A stretch of DNA of 64,000 nucleotides from Dyadobacter crusticola DSM 16708 (GCF_000701505.1 NZ_JNJB01000018.1:1-64000); one strand, 5' to 3'. Positions 51,665 to 61,280 are shown, counted from the stretch's first letter. Made by a program: numbers and translations. Notes: a model not told the origin generated them from the sequence alone.

Positions 51665-53962
51665 ATGAAAAAAGTAAAGGTCAGAAAAGCTTTTTGGGCA
51701 ATTTTGTCTGTATTGCTGCTGCTACTGCTCCTTGATCTTGCATTCCCATTCAAACCCAAAATCAGCTACGCCACTCAGGTTACCGACAGGAAAGGGAAAG
51801 TGATCCACGCGTTTTTGAGTGATGATGAAAAATGGCGGCTTTACACGGCATTGCCGGAGATTACCCCATTGCTTAGCAAAACGCTGATTTATAAGGAAGA
51901 CCAATATTTCTATTACCATTTTGGTGTCAATCCGTTTGCGGTTGCACGCGCTGCGTTCAGGAATGTTTTTTCGGGTAAAAGGACGTCCGGCGCATCCACG
52001 ATCACTATGCAGGTAGTGAGGCTGATGCAACCGCGCGAGCGTACTTATTCCAATAAACTGATAGAAATGGCGCGGGCAGTGCAACTGGAAGCGCATTATT
52101 CTAAAAAAGAGATCCTGCAATTCTACGTCAACCTGATTCCTTACGGTGGGAATATCGAAGGGATTAAATCAGCAGCACTGCTGTATTTTGGTAAATCGCC
52201 CCAGCTACTGAGCCTGGCGGAAATCACAGCATTGACAATCGTCCCGAACCGACCGTCCAGCTTACGTCCGGGCGCCAAAAATGATGCATTGCGACTGGCC
52301 AGAAATAGCTGGTTACAAAGATTTGAACAGGAGGGTTTATTTGAAAAAAATCTGATTGAAGATGCTTTACAGGAACCTTTGCAGGTGAGGAGACTGCACG
52401 CACCACGTCACGCGCCGCACTTATCTCTTAGGCTCAAAAAGCAGTTTTCTGGTCAGCCTATTATCGCAACTACCGTCAATTTTCAATCACAAAAGCAGAT
52501 TGAAGAGCAGGTTTATAATTTTATCAACCGCCGTAAGCTGATGAATATTCACAATGCGGCTGTGCTCGTCGTGAATAACGAAACGTTGGAAGTAGAAGCT
52601 TACGTCGGTTCGGCGGACTTCAATAATCCCTTCGACGGCGGACAGGTGGACGGGATCAGGGCAGTGCGCTCGCCGGGTAGCACTTTGAAGCCGCTTTTGT
52701 ATGCCACAGCATTTGATAAAGGGATAATTACTCCCAAAAGTGTACTGAATGACGTACCGGGAAATTTTAGCGGATACGAGCCTGAGAACTTTGACCAGCG
52801 GTTTAATGGTCCGGTTACCACGGAATTTGCATTGGCCAACTCACTGAATATTCCTGCGGTCCGGGTTTTGAAGGAAATCAGTACCCCCGCATTGATCGGC
52901 AAACTCCGAAAAGCAGGTTTTAAAACAGTAGACAGGCAGGCCAAAGATCTGGGATTATCGCTGATCCTGGGGGGCTGCGGCGTAACATTGGAAGAATTAA
53001 CACGCCTTTTTGCCGCATTTGCAAATAGAGGAGAACTCCGGCCGCTGAGGTATGTAAAGCAATCAGATCGGGTCAAGGGAGAAAACATCGTATCTGCGGA
53101 AGCGGCCTTTCTGGTAACGGGCATTCTGACCAAAATTACCCGCCCCGACTTACCTACCAATTTTGACAATACTTATCATTTACCAAAGATTGCCTGGAAA
53201 ACAGGTACCTCTTACGGAAAGCGTGACGCTTGGAGCATTGGTTATAATAAAAGGTACACGGTTGGGGTTTGGGTTGGCAACTTTTCGGGTGAGGGAGTAC
53301 CGGAGCTGAGCGGGGCCAAAACCGCGACGCCGCTCCTGTTTTCTATTTTCAATGCATTGGACTACAACTCACCAAGGGGCTGGTACCAGTCTCCGGCAGA
53401 TATTTCTACCAGGCTGGTCTGCCCGGCAACAGGCGACATTCCTTCGGAGTTTTGCACGCACTCAGTACCAGGCGAGTACATTGTAGGTGTATCCAATTTC
53501 CGGAAATGCCAGCATTTGCGCTGGGTTTTTACAGATTCTGCGGGCAAGATTTCTTATTGTACTTATTGTCTTCCTGAGAATGGATTTGAAAAACAAGCGT
53601 ATCCTAACCTCGCGCCTGAATTGATCACATTTAATGAAATGCAGAAAATACCCTATCAAAAAATTCCGCCGCATAATCCAAAGTGTGAGCGGGTTTTTCA
53701 CGATGGTGCTCCATTAATTGTGAGTCCAAATGAGGGAAGTGAATATTACATCCGGAAAGATGAGCCGCAGCAGTTACAGCTGGCTTGTCAGGCGGCGAAT
53801 GATGTGGAGGAAGTTTTCTGGTATATCAATAATAAAATGACCCGAAAGGCAAAACCGCATGAGGCCGTTTTCATCAGTCCGCCGCCAGGTAGGGTAAAGA
53901 TCTCTTGCAGCGACGATAAGGGAAGGAATTCTGATGTGTGGATTACAGTGAAGCGGATGTAA
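51665..53962 (+). CDS. pbpC: Penicillin-binding protein 1C
   Basis: This 765-residue bifunctional peptidoglycan synthase is anchored by one N-terminal membrane segment (FWAILSVLLLLLLLDLAF). The transglycosylase domain has KEDQYFYYHFG, GASTITMQVVR and KKEILQFYVNLIPYGGN. The transpeptidase has SPGSTLKPLLY (SxxK), SLNIP (SxN) and KTGTS (KTG). A C-terminal BiPBP_C-like domain follows. It normally pairs with an alpha-2-macroglobulin gene, which is not in this window. Confidence 0.93.
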   Translation: MKKVKVRKAFWAILSVLLLLLLLDLAFPFKPKISYATQVTDRKGKVIHAFLSDDEKWRLYTALPEITPLLSKTLIYKEDQYFYYHFGVNPFAVARAAFRNVFSGKRTSGASTITMQVVRLMQPRERTYSNKLIEMARAVQLEAHYSKKEILQFYVNLIPYGGNIEGIKSAALLYFGKSPQLLSLAEITALTIVPNRPSSLRPGAKNDALRLARNSWLQRFEQEGLFEKNLIEDALQEPLQVRRLHAPRHAPHLSLRLKKQFSGQPIIATTVNFQSQKQIEEQVYNFINRRKLMNIHNAAVLVVNNETLEVEAYVGSADFNNPFDGGQVDGIRAVRSPGSTLKPLLYATAFDKGIITPKSVLNDVPGNFSGYEPENFDQRFNGPVTTEFALANSLNIPAVRVLKEISTPALIGKLRKAGFKTVDRQAKDLGLSLILGGCGVTLEELTRLFAAFANRGELRPLRYVKQSDRVKGENIVSAEAAFLVTGILTKITRPDLPTNFDNTYHLPKIAWKTGTSYGKRDAWSIGYNKRYTVGVWVGNFSGEGVPELSGAKTATPLLFSIFNALDYNSPRGWYQSPADISTRLVCPATGDIPSEFCTHSVPGEYIVGVSNFRKCQHLRWVFTDSAGKISYCTYCLPENGFEKQAYPNLAPELITFNEMQKIPYQKIPPHNPKCERVFHDGAPLIVSPNEGSEYYIRKDEPQQLQLACQAANDVEEVFWYINNKMTRKAKPHEAVFISPPPGRVKISCSDDKGRNSDVWITVKRM

Positions 53963-54106
53963 AAAGTGATTAATTTTTGTCATTAATTGGCACTGGTGGT
54001 TATTTGCAGTTATTAGTTGTCTTATAGGTCAGATCTGAAAAAAATTCCGATCTACACCAAACAACCAATGACTACAAATGACAATAAATAACTATAAACG
54101 CCACCC

Positions 54107-55138
54107 TTACAATGCTTCTCCCGCTGCTTCCTGGTAGAGCACCTGCACCAATGTTTGTCCGACTGCTTTCAACGTGTTTGGATCAATATTCTCCATGTCA
54201 TCGTGGGCTGTGTGCCAATCCGGGAAGAATGTAAGCAGCGTGGAATTGCGGTTTGTGTGGATAATGTCGATCATCGGAATGCGGGCGATTTCGTTTACAG
54301 GTACGTGATCATCGGTCACTGATGAGCCGCGTTCATCTATGAAATAGTTGTTGTAACCCAGTCTGCTTGCTGTTGTCCAAACCTGGCGAACCACATCTTC
54401 TGCAAATTTCATGGAAAGGCCTTCTTTCGAGAAAGTAGCTCCTTTGGCACCCACCATATCCAGTAATACTCCAAAATATGCTGTGTAATTAGGTACGTGC
54501 CTGTTGGTAGCCCAGTGCTTGGACCCCAGACAAAAACCGCTGTAATCCATGTCTGTCTGCGTTTCCGTACTTCCCCAATCTTCCGCATCAAAAAAGATGA
54601 TATCCACGCCAATATCCGGTTTGCTCGGCTGTGCTGCCAGTAAGCGGGCGATTTCCAGCAATACGCCCACGCCGCTTGCACCATCGTTTGCGGCGAGCAC
54701 GGGTTTGTTTTTAACAAGAGAATCCTGGTCTGAGAATGGGCGCGAGTCCCAGTGGGAAGTAAGCAAAATGCGCTTGGATGCAGTCGGATTGAAACTTCCG
54801 ATAATGTTGCGTGCATTCAGTTTGGTACCGTCATAAGTAGTCGCAGTAAATGGTTGCTCCATTACCTGCAAACCGTATTTCTTTAATGTAGCTACGAGGT
54901 AATCGCCGCATAGCTGGTGAGGTTTTGAATTGGGTACCCGGGCGCCAAAGTCAACCTGCTTCTGGATAAATGCGTAGGCAGAATCTGCGTTGAACGCAGG
55001 ACTCGCGACGAGCTTGGGAGCAGCAGCTTCGGTAGTTTGTTCCGAGCTGGTGTTGCTCTTACAGCCTGCAATTAAGATAGAAAAGCAAAAAAGGTAACTG
55101 AATGATTTGAAAACCAGGTTCTTAGAAAGAAATAGCAT
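54107..55138 (-). CDS. M28-family lipoprotein, glutaminyl cyclase-like
   Basis: This 343-residue zinc enzyme has a lipobox (ILIAGC, Cys26), so it is probably anchored in a membrane on the outer side of the inner membrane or on the outer membrane. TSHWDSRPFSD, NDGASGVGVLLEIARLL, FFDAEDWG, DDHVPVNEIARIPMID and WHTAHDDMENIDPNTLKAVGQT are very like type II glutaminyl-peptide cyclases known from Bacteroidota. These make N-terminal pyroglutamate. It may instead be an aminopeptidase. The start at 55138 overlaps the DUF192 gene by 17 bases, in the cysS operon. Confidence 0.8.
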   Translation of the reverse strand: MLFLSKNLVFKSFSYLFCFSILIAGCKSNTSSEQTTEAAAPKLVASPAFNADSAYAFIQKQVDFGARVPNSKPHQLCGDYLVATLKKYGLQVMEQPFTATTYDGTKLNARNIIGSFNPTASKRILLTSHWDSRPFSDQDSLVKNKPVLAANDGASGVGVLLEIARLLAAQPSKPDIGVDIIFFDAEDWGSTETQTDMDYSGFCLGSKHWATNRHVPNYTAYFGVLLDMVGAKGATFSKEGLSMKFAEDVVRQVWTTASRLGYNNYFIDERGSSVTDDHVPVNEIARIPMIDIIHTNRNSTLLTFFPDWHTAHDDMENIDPNTLKAVGQTLVQVLYQEAAGEAL

Positions 55139-55634
55139 CTCCGATTTTGATATTGTTGCGTTCACTGAAACCTGCATTTACTTCTACTACATATTGAGCA
55201 CTTCCATTGGAAGGAATGCCCTCGTCGGAGTAGGGTTTGGTGTTGGCAGCGATAGATATGATTTTTTTATTCTCATCCACGTAGATGATATCCAGTGGAA
55301 TACTGGTGTTGTGCATCCAAAAGCTTTGCGGCTCCGACTGCTCAAAAATGAATAGCATGCCCACAGAATCCGGGATGTAGGGCCGGTACATCAAACCCTT
55401 CGCGCGTTCATTTTCGTTTTCGGCAATTTCTACATCAATCTTTTTATACTTCTGTCCATTTTTCCAGAATGTGACCTCGCCTTCTTTGACAAATGTCGGT
55501 GCATTATCAGCGGGCGCGACATTCGTTTCCTCTACTTTCGGTTTGTTCAAATACGGAGCAAGCAGGTAGGCCGCGCCGCCTAATAAGAACACGCCGAGTA
55601 AAATGTAAGCGAATATCGATTGCCGGTTTCTCAT
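55122..55634 (-). CDS. DUF192-family membrane-anchored protein
   Basis: This 170-residue protein starts with a membrane segment (FAYILLGVFLLGGAAYLLA), then a DUF192 domain from about residue 50 to the end (KIDVEIAENENERAKGLMYRP, MLFIFEQSEPQSFWMHNTSIPLDIIYVDENKKIISI). The family's function is not known. It starts two bases after cysS and overlaps the cyclase-like gene. Confidence 0.85.
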   Translation of the reverse strand: MRNRQSIFAYILLGVFLLGGAAYLLAPYLNKPKVEETNVAPADNAPTFVKEGEVTFWKNGQKYKKIDVEIAENENERAKGLMYRPYIPDSVGMLFIFEQSEPQSFWMHNTSIPLDIIYVDENKKIISIAANTKPYSDEGIPSNGSAQYVVEVNAGFSERNNIKIGDAISF

Positions 55635-55636
55635 GA

Positions 55637-57139
55637 TTATTCCTCGTAAGCCCAGTCAACCCTTACTTTGGTGTCGCGGATCACAAGGCCCTGATTTTTA
55701 AAATAAGAACGGATTTCGTCAACCTTTTCGTAGTTCTGCAGCATTTTAAATTCCCGGTACAATTTCAGCATACCGTCCAGAATTGCGTACCCTTCTGCAA
55801 GCTCTTCTTTCAGGCCCAGCACATCTTCGAAAAATCTTACGAAATTATCTTTCAGGCTGTTGAAGGATTCTTCGCCGATAGCTGCCGGCTTCAACTGCCC
55901 CATATTGAGCATGTTGATGTATTTGAGCATATTAAAAAGGTTGGCGAATGCTACTGCGGTATTCAGGTCGTCATTCATAGCCGCGTAAAACCCGTCGATT
56001 GCCTTTTGGATATCAGCTTGTTTGTTCTCGTCTACGGCAACTCCTTCCTCATGCGAATAAGTCAGCAGTTTGGCATTGCGCAATCCGTTTGCAAGTCTTT
56101 TATAGCCTTTGTGCGCAGCTTTCAGGGCCTCATTCGAAAAATCAAGCGTGCTCCTGTATTGGCTTTGCAGCATGAAAAAGCGAACTGTCATAGGGCTGTA
56201 AGCCTGATCGAGCAACTCGTGGCTGCCAGAGAAAAGCTCCGAGGGCAGGAAAGAGTTATTGAGCGACTTGGACATTTTTTGTCCGTTTACTGTCAGCATA
56301 TTGGTGTGCATCCAGTAACGCACCGGCTCTTCGCCCGTCAGCGATTTGCCTTGCGCAATTTCGCATTCGTGGTGAGGGAATTTCAGGTCCATTCCGCCGC
56401 CGTGGATATCAAACTGCTTTCCTAAGTACTTCTTGCTCATGCAGGTACATTCGAGGTGCCAGCCGGGGAAGCCCATTCCCCAGGGTGAATCCCATTGCAT
56501 GATGTGTTCCGGACTTGCTTTTTTCCACAATGCAAAATCGAGCGGGTTGCGCTTTTCAGCTTGTCCGTCGAGCTCGCGGGTTTCATTCAGCAGGTCTTCT
56601 ATAATGCGACCAGAAAGCTTACCATATTCATTTCCGCCAGCCTGGTATTTATTAATGTCAAAATAAACAGATCCATTCGATTCGTAAGCGGCGCCCTTTT
56701 CTATCAGTGCCTGTACTGCTTCGATCTGCTCGATCAAATGGCCGGTTGCGGTAGGTTCAATACTCGGAGGCAAAAGATTGAAAATGGCCGAAACATCGTG
56801 AAAATCGTTGGTATAGCGCTGCACGATTTCCATTGGTTCGAGCTTTTGGAGTTTTGCCATTTTCCCGATTTTGTCTTCCCCTTCGTCACCGTCGCCCACC
56901 AAATGGCCTACGTCGGTTATGTTGCGGACGTATCTTACTTTATAGCCGATGTGGGTCAGATATCTGTAAAGGATATCGAAAGACAGGAAAGTGCGGATAT
57001 TTCCCAAATGCACATTATTATAAACAGTCGGACCGCAGACGTACATACCTACATACGGAGGAGCAATGGGCGCGAACACGTCTTTTTTTCGTGTAAGCGT
57101 ATTAAATAATCTAAGCGGCTGGAAAGTTTGTGCGGTCAT
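55637..57139 (-). CDS. cysS: Cysteinyl-tRNA synthetase
   Basis: This 500-residue class I tRNA synthetase charges cysteine. The zinc Cys35 is in the CGPTVYNNVHLGN stretch, with the HIGH equivalent HLGN at 44-47. KMSKS is in GQKMSKSLNN (about 288-297), and further zinc ligands are in WHLECTCMSKKYLG. It is 32 bases after the DUF5618 gene and two bases before the DUF192 gene. Confidence 0.97.
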   Translation of the reverse strand: MTAQTFQPLRLFNTLTRKKDVFAPIAPPYVGMYVCGPTVYNNVHLGNIRTFLSFDILYRYLTHIGYKVRYVRNITDVGHLVGDGDEGEDKIGKMAKLQKLEPMEIVQRYTNDFHDVSAIFNLLPPSIEPTATGHLIEQIEAVQALIEKGAAYESNGSVYFDINKYQAGGNEYGKLSGRIIEDLLNETRELDGQAEKRNPLDFALWKKASPEHIMQWDSPWGMGFPGWHLECTCMSKKYLGKQFDIHGGGMDLKFPHHECEIAQGKSLTGEEPVRYWMHTNMLTVNGQKMSKSLNNSFLPSELFSGSHELLDQAYSPMTVRFFMLQSQYRSTLDFSNEALKAAHKGYKRLANGLRNAKLLTYSHEEGVAVDENKQADIQKAIDGFYAAMNDDLNTAVAFANLFNMLKYINMLNMGQLKPAAIGEESFNSLKDNFVRFFEDVLGLKEELAEGYAILDGMLKLYREFKMLQNYEKVDEIRSYFKNQGLVIRDTKVRVDWAYEE

Positions 57140-57171
57140 TTATATGGGTACTTACTAATAAGGATTCGAAA

Positions 57172-57558
57172 TTAACGCTGGGTTTTGGCGAGCCGTGTTT
57201 CCACCCAGTCGATTATCTTTTCTGCTTCTGAAAGTCCAACGGAGGCAATCTTTGCACTTTTGCTTCCCTGATAACCCATATTAATATGCAGTATTTCGTA
57301 AGCAGTGGTAAATTTTGCTAGCAAGCTTTTGTCAACGCGACTCAGTTCATATTGATACCATTCGGCGCTTTTCGGCGTCTTCTTATTTTTCTCACCAAGA
57401 AATTCGTTCAGAGCCAACAAAATACCTGTATATGCCGTATGGCCTGCAATCTTGACATACTTCTTGTCCTGGTAGAGGCCATCCTGTTTTTTGGCATTAT
57501 TACTAAGAAAATCTTTGGCATTATCAATGTGTCTGCGTGCTTCTGAAATCGCTTCCAT
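57172..57558 (-). CDS. DUF5618-like protein
   Basis: This 128-residue helical cytoplasmic protein has the pattern RRHIDNAKDFLSNNAKKQDGLYQDKKYVKIAGHTAYTGILLALNEF, which I associate with DUF5618 of Bacteroidota. Function is unknown. It is the first gene before cysS, with a promoter at 57603-57636. Confidence 0.7.
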   Translation of the reverse strand: MEAISEARRHIDNAKDFLSNNAKKQDGLYQDKKYVKIAGHTAYTGILLALNEFLGEKNKKTPKSAEWYQYELSRVDKSLLAKFTTAYEILHINMGYQGSKSAKIASVGLSEAEKIIDWVETRLAKTQR

Positions 57559-57602
57559 AGATCAGTATGTGTTTATAGTGAAGAGGTAAAATGGATAAGA
57601 AA

Positions 57603-57636
57603 CAAAAATAAGAAATTACAAATGATTGATTGGCAA
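57603..57636 (-). promoter_or_regulatory. Promoter of DUF5618-cysS operon
   Basis: On the - strand, TTG (57634-57636), 23 bases, then TATTTTTG (57603-57610) match the TTG-N17/23-TAnnTTTG form reported in Flavobacterium. Confidence 0.6.
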
Positions 57637-57754
57637 TCACTGAGATATTGAAGTTCGCCAAAAGATGCTATTCGACTGTTTTGATTATCTTCGCTACGTT
57701 TTTTGAATTAATAAGAAGTTTGAAACTAACTTAAAATCAATACAGTACTTATTT

Positions 57755-58702
57755 ATGAGCTTACTTACCGTAGGATCTGTTGCATTTGATGCACTCGAAA
57801 CGCCGTTTGGAAAAACAGATAAAATTATCGGAGGCGCGGCCACTTACATTACACTATCCGCATCTTATTTTACAAAAGATAACAACCTGGTAGCAGTTGT
57901 CGGCGGCGATTTTCCAGCGGAAATGATCAGTCTTTTGCAGGATCACGGCATTAATACAGAAGGACTTGAAATTGTTCCGGACGGAAAGACATTCTTCTGG
58001 TCGGGCAAGTACCACGAGGATATGAACACGCGCGACACGCTTGTTACGGAGCTGAACGTAATGGAACATTTCGATCCGATTATTCCTGAATCGTATCAGG
58101 GGACCGAGTTTCTGATGCTGGGTAATACAGTTCCTGCCACGCAGCGGCTTGTCATCGAAAGAATGGCGAAACGTCCTAAGCTGATCATGCTAGATACCAT
58201 GAACTTGTGGATGAACATTGCGCTGGAGGATTTGAAGGAAACATTGAAGCTGGTGGATCTGATCACCATCAATGATGAAGAAGCGCGCCAGCTTTCAGGA
58301 GAATATTCGCTGCGCAAAGCTGCGAAGAAGATTATGGAAATGGGCCCGAAAACGTTGGTTATCAAGAAAGGAGAACACGGCGCATTGTTGTTCCAGGGCG
58401 ATCGCATTTTCTTTGCACCTGCATTGCCGCTGGAAGAAGTATTCGATCCAACCGGTGCGGGAGATACATTTGCCGGCGGATTTATCGGCTACCTCGCGAG
58501 CACTGACGATATTTCATTTGAAAACATGAAACGCGGCATTATCTACGGTTCAGCGATGGCGTCATTCTGTGTTGAGAAATTTGGTACTGAGCGCCTGGTG
58601 AACCTTTCCCGTGAAGAAATCAATGCGCGGGTGCAGGAATTTGTGAACCTGAGCAGCTTCGAGATACAAAAAGTATTTAGTTTAAAGTTTATGAGTCTAT
58701 AA
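57755..58702 (+). CDS. PfkB-family sugar kinase
   Basis: This 315-residue ribokinase-type enzyme has GGAATYITLSASYF near the N-terminus and the catalytic loop FDPTGAGDTFAGGFIGYL (Asp base). The N-terminus SLLTVGSVAFDALETPFG suggests a nucleoside or sugar kinase; the substrate is not predictable. A -7-like TATCTTCG lies at 57686-57693. It is a separate unit from the operon on its left. Confidence 0.88.
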   Translation: MSLLTVGSVAFDALETPFGKTDKIIGGAATYITLSASYFTKDNNLVAVVGGDFPAEMISLLQDHGINTEGLEIVPDGKTFFWSGKYHEDMNTRDTLVTELNVMEHFDPIIPESYQGTEFLMLGNTVPATQRLVIERMAKRPKLIMLDTMNLWMNIALEDLKETLKLVDLITINDEEARQLSGEYSLRKAAKKIMEMGPKTLVIKKGEHGALLFQGDRIFFAPALPLEEVFDPTGAGDTFAGGFIGYLASTDDISFENMKRGIIYGSAMASFCVEKFGTERLVNLSREEINARVQEFVNLSSFEIQKVFSLKFMSL

Positions 58703-58747
58703 GTAAGGATCAATTTCCGTGCTTGTAGACTCTGATTTTTCCAGGTT

Positions 58748-59554
58748 ATGATTGGCAAAAGACTGATAGTACTGTTTGTGATTTTAGGAATGGGCGCTCG
58801 CGCAAATGCGCAGTCGCCAGGTTTACCTCAGAGTAAAAATAAGACAGTCGTGATCGCTCATCGCGGTAATCACATGGAGGTACCTGAAAATACGGTCGCA
58901 TCATGCCGCGAGGCCATTGAATGCGGGGCCGACTATGTCGAAGTCGACCTGCGGACTACGAAAGATGGAAAGCTGGTGTTACTGCACGACGCCAAAGTAG
59001 ACAGGACTACCAACGGTACCGGCCGCATTGCAGATATGACGCTGGCCGAAGTGCGTAAGCTGCAGGTTTTTAACCGAAACAAAAGAACGCACCGGATCCC
59101 GGAATTCAAAGAGGTACTTGCAGCCTGCAAGGGGAAGATCAACATCTATCTTGACTTCAAAGACGCCAGCACGGAAGAGACCTGGAAGCAAATCAAGGCA
59201 GCAGGAATGGAAAATCAAGTGGTAGTGTACCTGAATGACGAGCGCCAGTACCGGCAATGGAAGGAAGTTGCGCCGGCTGTTCCACTGATGACAAGTTTGC
59301 CAAACAATGTAACAAACAAAGAAGGGTTACTTGGCTTCCTGAAAAAAACCGACGTACAGGTGCTGGATAACGTGAAAGATCCTGAGCTGGTAAAGATTGC
59401 AAACGAAAGCGGAGTGGCTGTGTGGCTTGATGTTCAAAGTCCAAACGAAGGGCCGGTTTCCTGGAAAGAAGCACTAAGTAAGGGCGTACAGGGGTTACAG
59501 ACCAATACTCCTGCGCATTTGATCAGTTTTTTAAAGGGGTCTTCTTATAAATAG
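58748..59554 (+). CDS. Glycerophosphodiester phosphodiesterase
   Basis: This 268-residue GDPD-fold enzyme is exported (signal peptide to about ANAQ, 22). It hydrolyses glycerophosphodiesters to glycerol 3-phosphate and alcohol. The active site HRGNHMEVPENT, VEVDLRTTKDGKLVLLHDAKVDRTTNGTGRI, and LDFKDAS are visible. The last 32 bases overlap the 3' end of the tag gene on the other strand. Confidence 0.93.
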   Translation: MIGKRLIVLFVILGMGARANAQSPGLPQSKNKTVVIAHRGNHMEVPENTVASCREAIECGADYVEVDLRTTKDGKLVLLHDAKVDRTTNGTGRIADMTLAEVRKLQVFNRNKRTHRIPEFKEVLAACKGKINIYLDFKDASTEETWKQIKAAGMENQVVVYLNDERQYRQWKEVAPAVPLMTSLPNNVTNKEGLLGFLKKTDVQVLDNVKDPELVKIANESGVAVWLDVQSPNEGPVSWKEALSKGVQGLQTNTPAHLISFLKGSSYK

Positions 59555-60059
59555 GACAATCAGGCGTATGTGCGCCGGGCAGATAGCCTGTACTCATTAG
59601 AAATTCATTGACAATTTCGCCGCCGGTAAATTTGAAAGTTTTTTTGAAAAGCTTGATCCATTCTTCTTTCGTCAAAGGGTGATTCGCTTCGATCCAGCCT
59701 TTGAAGGAGCCGAAGTCCTTTCTTAGTTCCAGAATTTTCCGTGCATTCACGATTGCGGCATTAATCTTTAACCGGTTGCGGACAATTCCCGGATCTTGCA
59801 TCAATCTTTCCCGGTCGCTTTCATCATAGGCGGCTACTTTTTCGATTGAAAAATTATCGTAAGCTGCCCGAAAACTATGTTGTTTTCGGAGCATTAAAGT
59901 CCAGCTCAGGCCCGCCTGGTTGATTTCCAGCAACAATCTCCCGAAAAGCTCGTCATCGTCATCAATGGAAAAACCGTAATGATTATCATGGTATTCCTTA
60001 TTTAATAAATAATCTGGCAGCTCTGAAATGTTGTTGTTGATGTAATTGCAATATGACAT
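59523..60059 (-). CDS. tag: DNA-3-methyladenine glycosylase I
   Basis: This 178-residue base-excision glycosylase removes 3-methyladenine. Zinc ligands are C4, H24 (YHDNHYG), H164 and C168 (HTPDC), as in E. coli Tag. The FGRLLLEINQAGLSW and DPGIVRNRLKINAAIVNARK stretches match. It follows the GyrI-like gene by 20 bases and is likely co-transcribed. Confidence 0.95.
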   Translation of the reverse strand: MSYCNYINNNISELPDYLLNKEYHDNHYGFSIDDDDELFGRLLLEINQAGLSWTLMLRKQHSFRAAYDNFSIEKVAAYDESDRERLMQDPGIVRNRLKINAAIVNARKILELRKDFGSFKGWIEANHPLTKEEWIKLFKKTFKFTGGEIVNEFLMSTGYLPGAHTPDCPIYKKTPLKN

Positions 60060-60079
60060 TGTGCAGGAAGATTTAAGTA

Positions 60080-60535
60080 TTAAAGTATGCCTACCTGGAC
60101 TTCCGTGATATTCGCGGCTGGGTTCTCAAAATCCATATTGATATAGATCTCACGATTTTGCCCGGAAGGAATCTTGTTTTCAGAACCTATCCAGGAAAAC
60201 AATTCGCCGTAAACAGCGCCAAGCACGCTCCATTCTCCCTGTAATTGTTTTGAAATGCATTGAAATGGTTCAAGATTTTTTTGCCGGAATTCGGAACCAG
60301 TGACAGGTGCTGCCGGCGTGATTGGCAATGCAATGGTCAGCTTGAAGACTGTTTCGGGGTTTCCGTCCGCACCTTCATAAATCCAGTATACGGGGCCGGT
60401 AATCTCAAAATCGTTCTTAATCGCGTCTTTATAAAGCCTCTTGGCAACTACCCGCACATACTCCGAAAGTGTGGCAAGGGAGGTTTGTGTTTCGTAATAA
60501 TGAACATACAACGACTGAATGTTTTTGATTTCCAT
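60080..60535 (-). CDS. GyrI-like effector-binding domain protein
   Basis: This 151-residue protein looks like the GyrI/SOUL-like effector-binding fold (MEIKNIQSLYVHYYETQTSLATLSEYV, EPFQCISKQLQGEWSVLGAVYGELFSWI). The N-terminal DNA-binding part of AraC-type relatives is absent. It may bind a small molecule. It precedes tag in a short operon. Confidence 0.7.
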   Translation of the reverse strand: MEIKNIQSLYVHYYETQTSLATLSEYVRVVAKRLYKDAIKNDFEITGPVYWIYEGADGNPETVFKLTIALPITPAAPVTGSEFRQKNLEPFQCISKQLQGEWSVLGAVYGELFSWIGSENKIPSGQNREIYINMDFENPAANITEVQVGIL

Positions 60536-60596
60536 GGCGATACAATTTAGTTTGAGGCAAATAAAAATGGCCGGTGTGACAACCCATTGTCAGCAG

Positions 60597-61280
60597 CTAG
60601 TAAGCCGGCGAATTATTTTTTTTGCGGGTCACTTTTTGTTTAAGCCAGGGATAGCTGATGTAGAATACTTTGGTAGCGCCCATCCCGATCCCCGCGCCCA
60701 TTAATACATCTGCCAGCCAGTGTTTATTGTTCAAAATACGCATAGTACCTACCGCTGTGGCAGTTCCGTACCCGCCTATACTATAAAAAACGTTTCTGTC
60801 GCCATACTCCTGATGCAGTATCTCGGCGTTTGCAAAGGCGGTAGTTGTATGTCCCGAAGGAAATGAATGGTTATCCTCTCCATCCGGCCGCGGATATTTT
60901 ACAGCACGTTTGAGACCCTGTGTTACCGCCTGTGCCCCAATATTGGAGAGTAATGCGAGTATCACCTGGTCGCCCAGCGAATGTTTTCCCTTCACACCGG
61001 CCGACGCCAGTCCAAGGCTCACAATGCCCGGAGCGTATGGAAGAAAATCATCCGCATTGGTGTGGAATCCAGGATACTGTGAGCGGACTTCCCTTTGCAG
61101 GCTGCGACTGACCTTACCTTGCACAATGAGCCCGGCAACAGCTAGCGAAACCGGCGGAATAACGTCTCCTGCTTTTACCCGCCACAAGGTAGAATCCCGC
61201 TGCGCCCAAACTGTTTGCGGGAGCAGGTTGCAGCAAATCAGTAGGGTGAAAATCTGGATTCGAGCTGCTTTGAAGATCAT
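60597..61280 (-). CDS. PAP2-family phosphatase
   Basis: This 227-residue membrane phosphatase has the three PAP2 motifs: KRAVKYPRP (KxxxxxxRP-like), SFPSGHTTTAF (PSGH), and RILNNKHWLADVL (R-H-x3-D). The family dephosphorylates lipids such as undecaprenyl pyrophosphate or lipid A. Its ATG overlaps the kdsA stop by four bases (ATGA), so the two are translationally coupled. That makes an outer-membrane lipid substrate plausible. Confidence 0.88.
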   Translation of the reverse strand: MIFKAARIQIFTLLICCNLLPQTVWAQRDSTLWRVKAGDVIPPVSLAVAGLIVQGKVSRSLQREVRSQYPGFHTNADDFLPYAPGIVSLGLASAGVKGKHSLGDQVILALLSNIGAQAVTQGLKRAVKYPRPDGEDNHSFPSGHTTTAFANAEILHQEYGDRNVFYSIGGYGTATAVGTMRILNNKHWLADVLMGAGIGMGATKVFYISYPWLKQKVTRKKNNSPAY

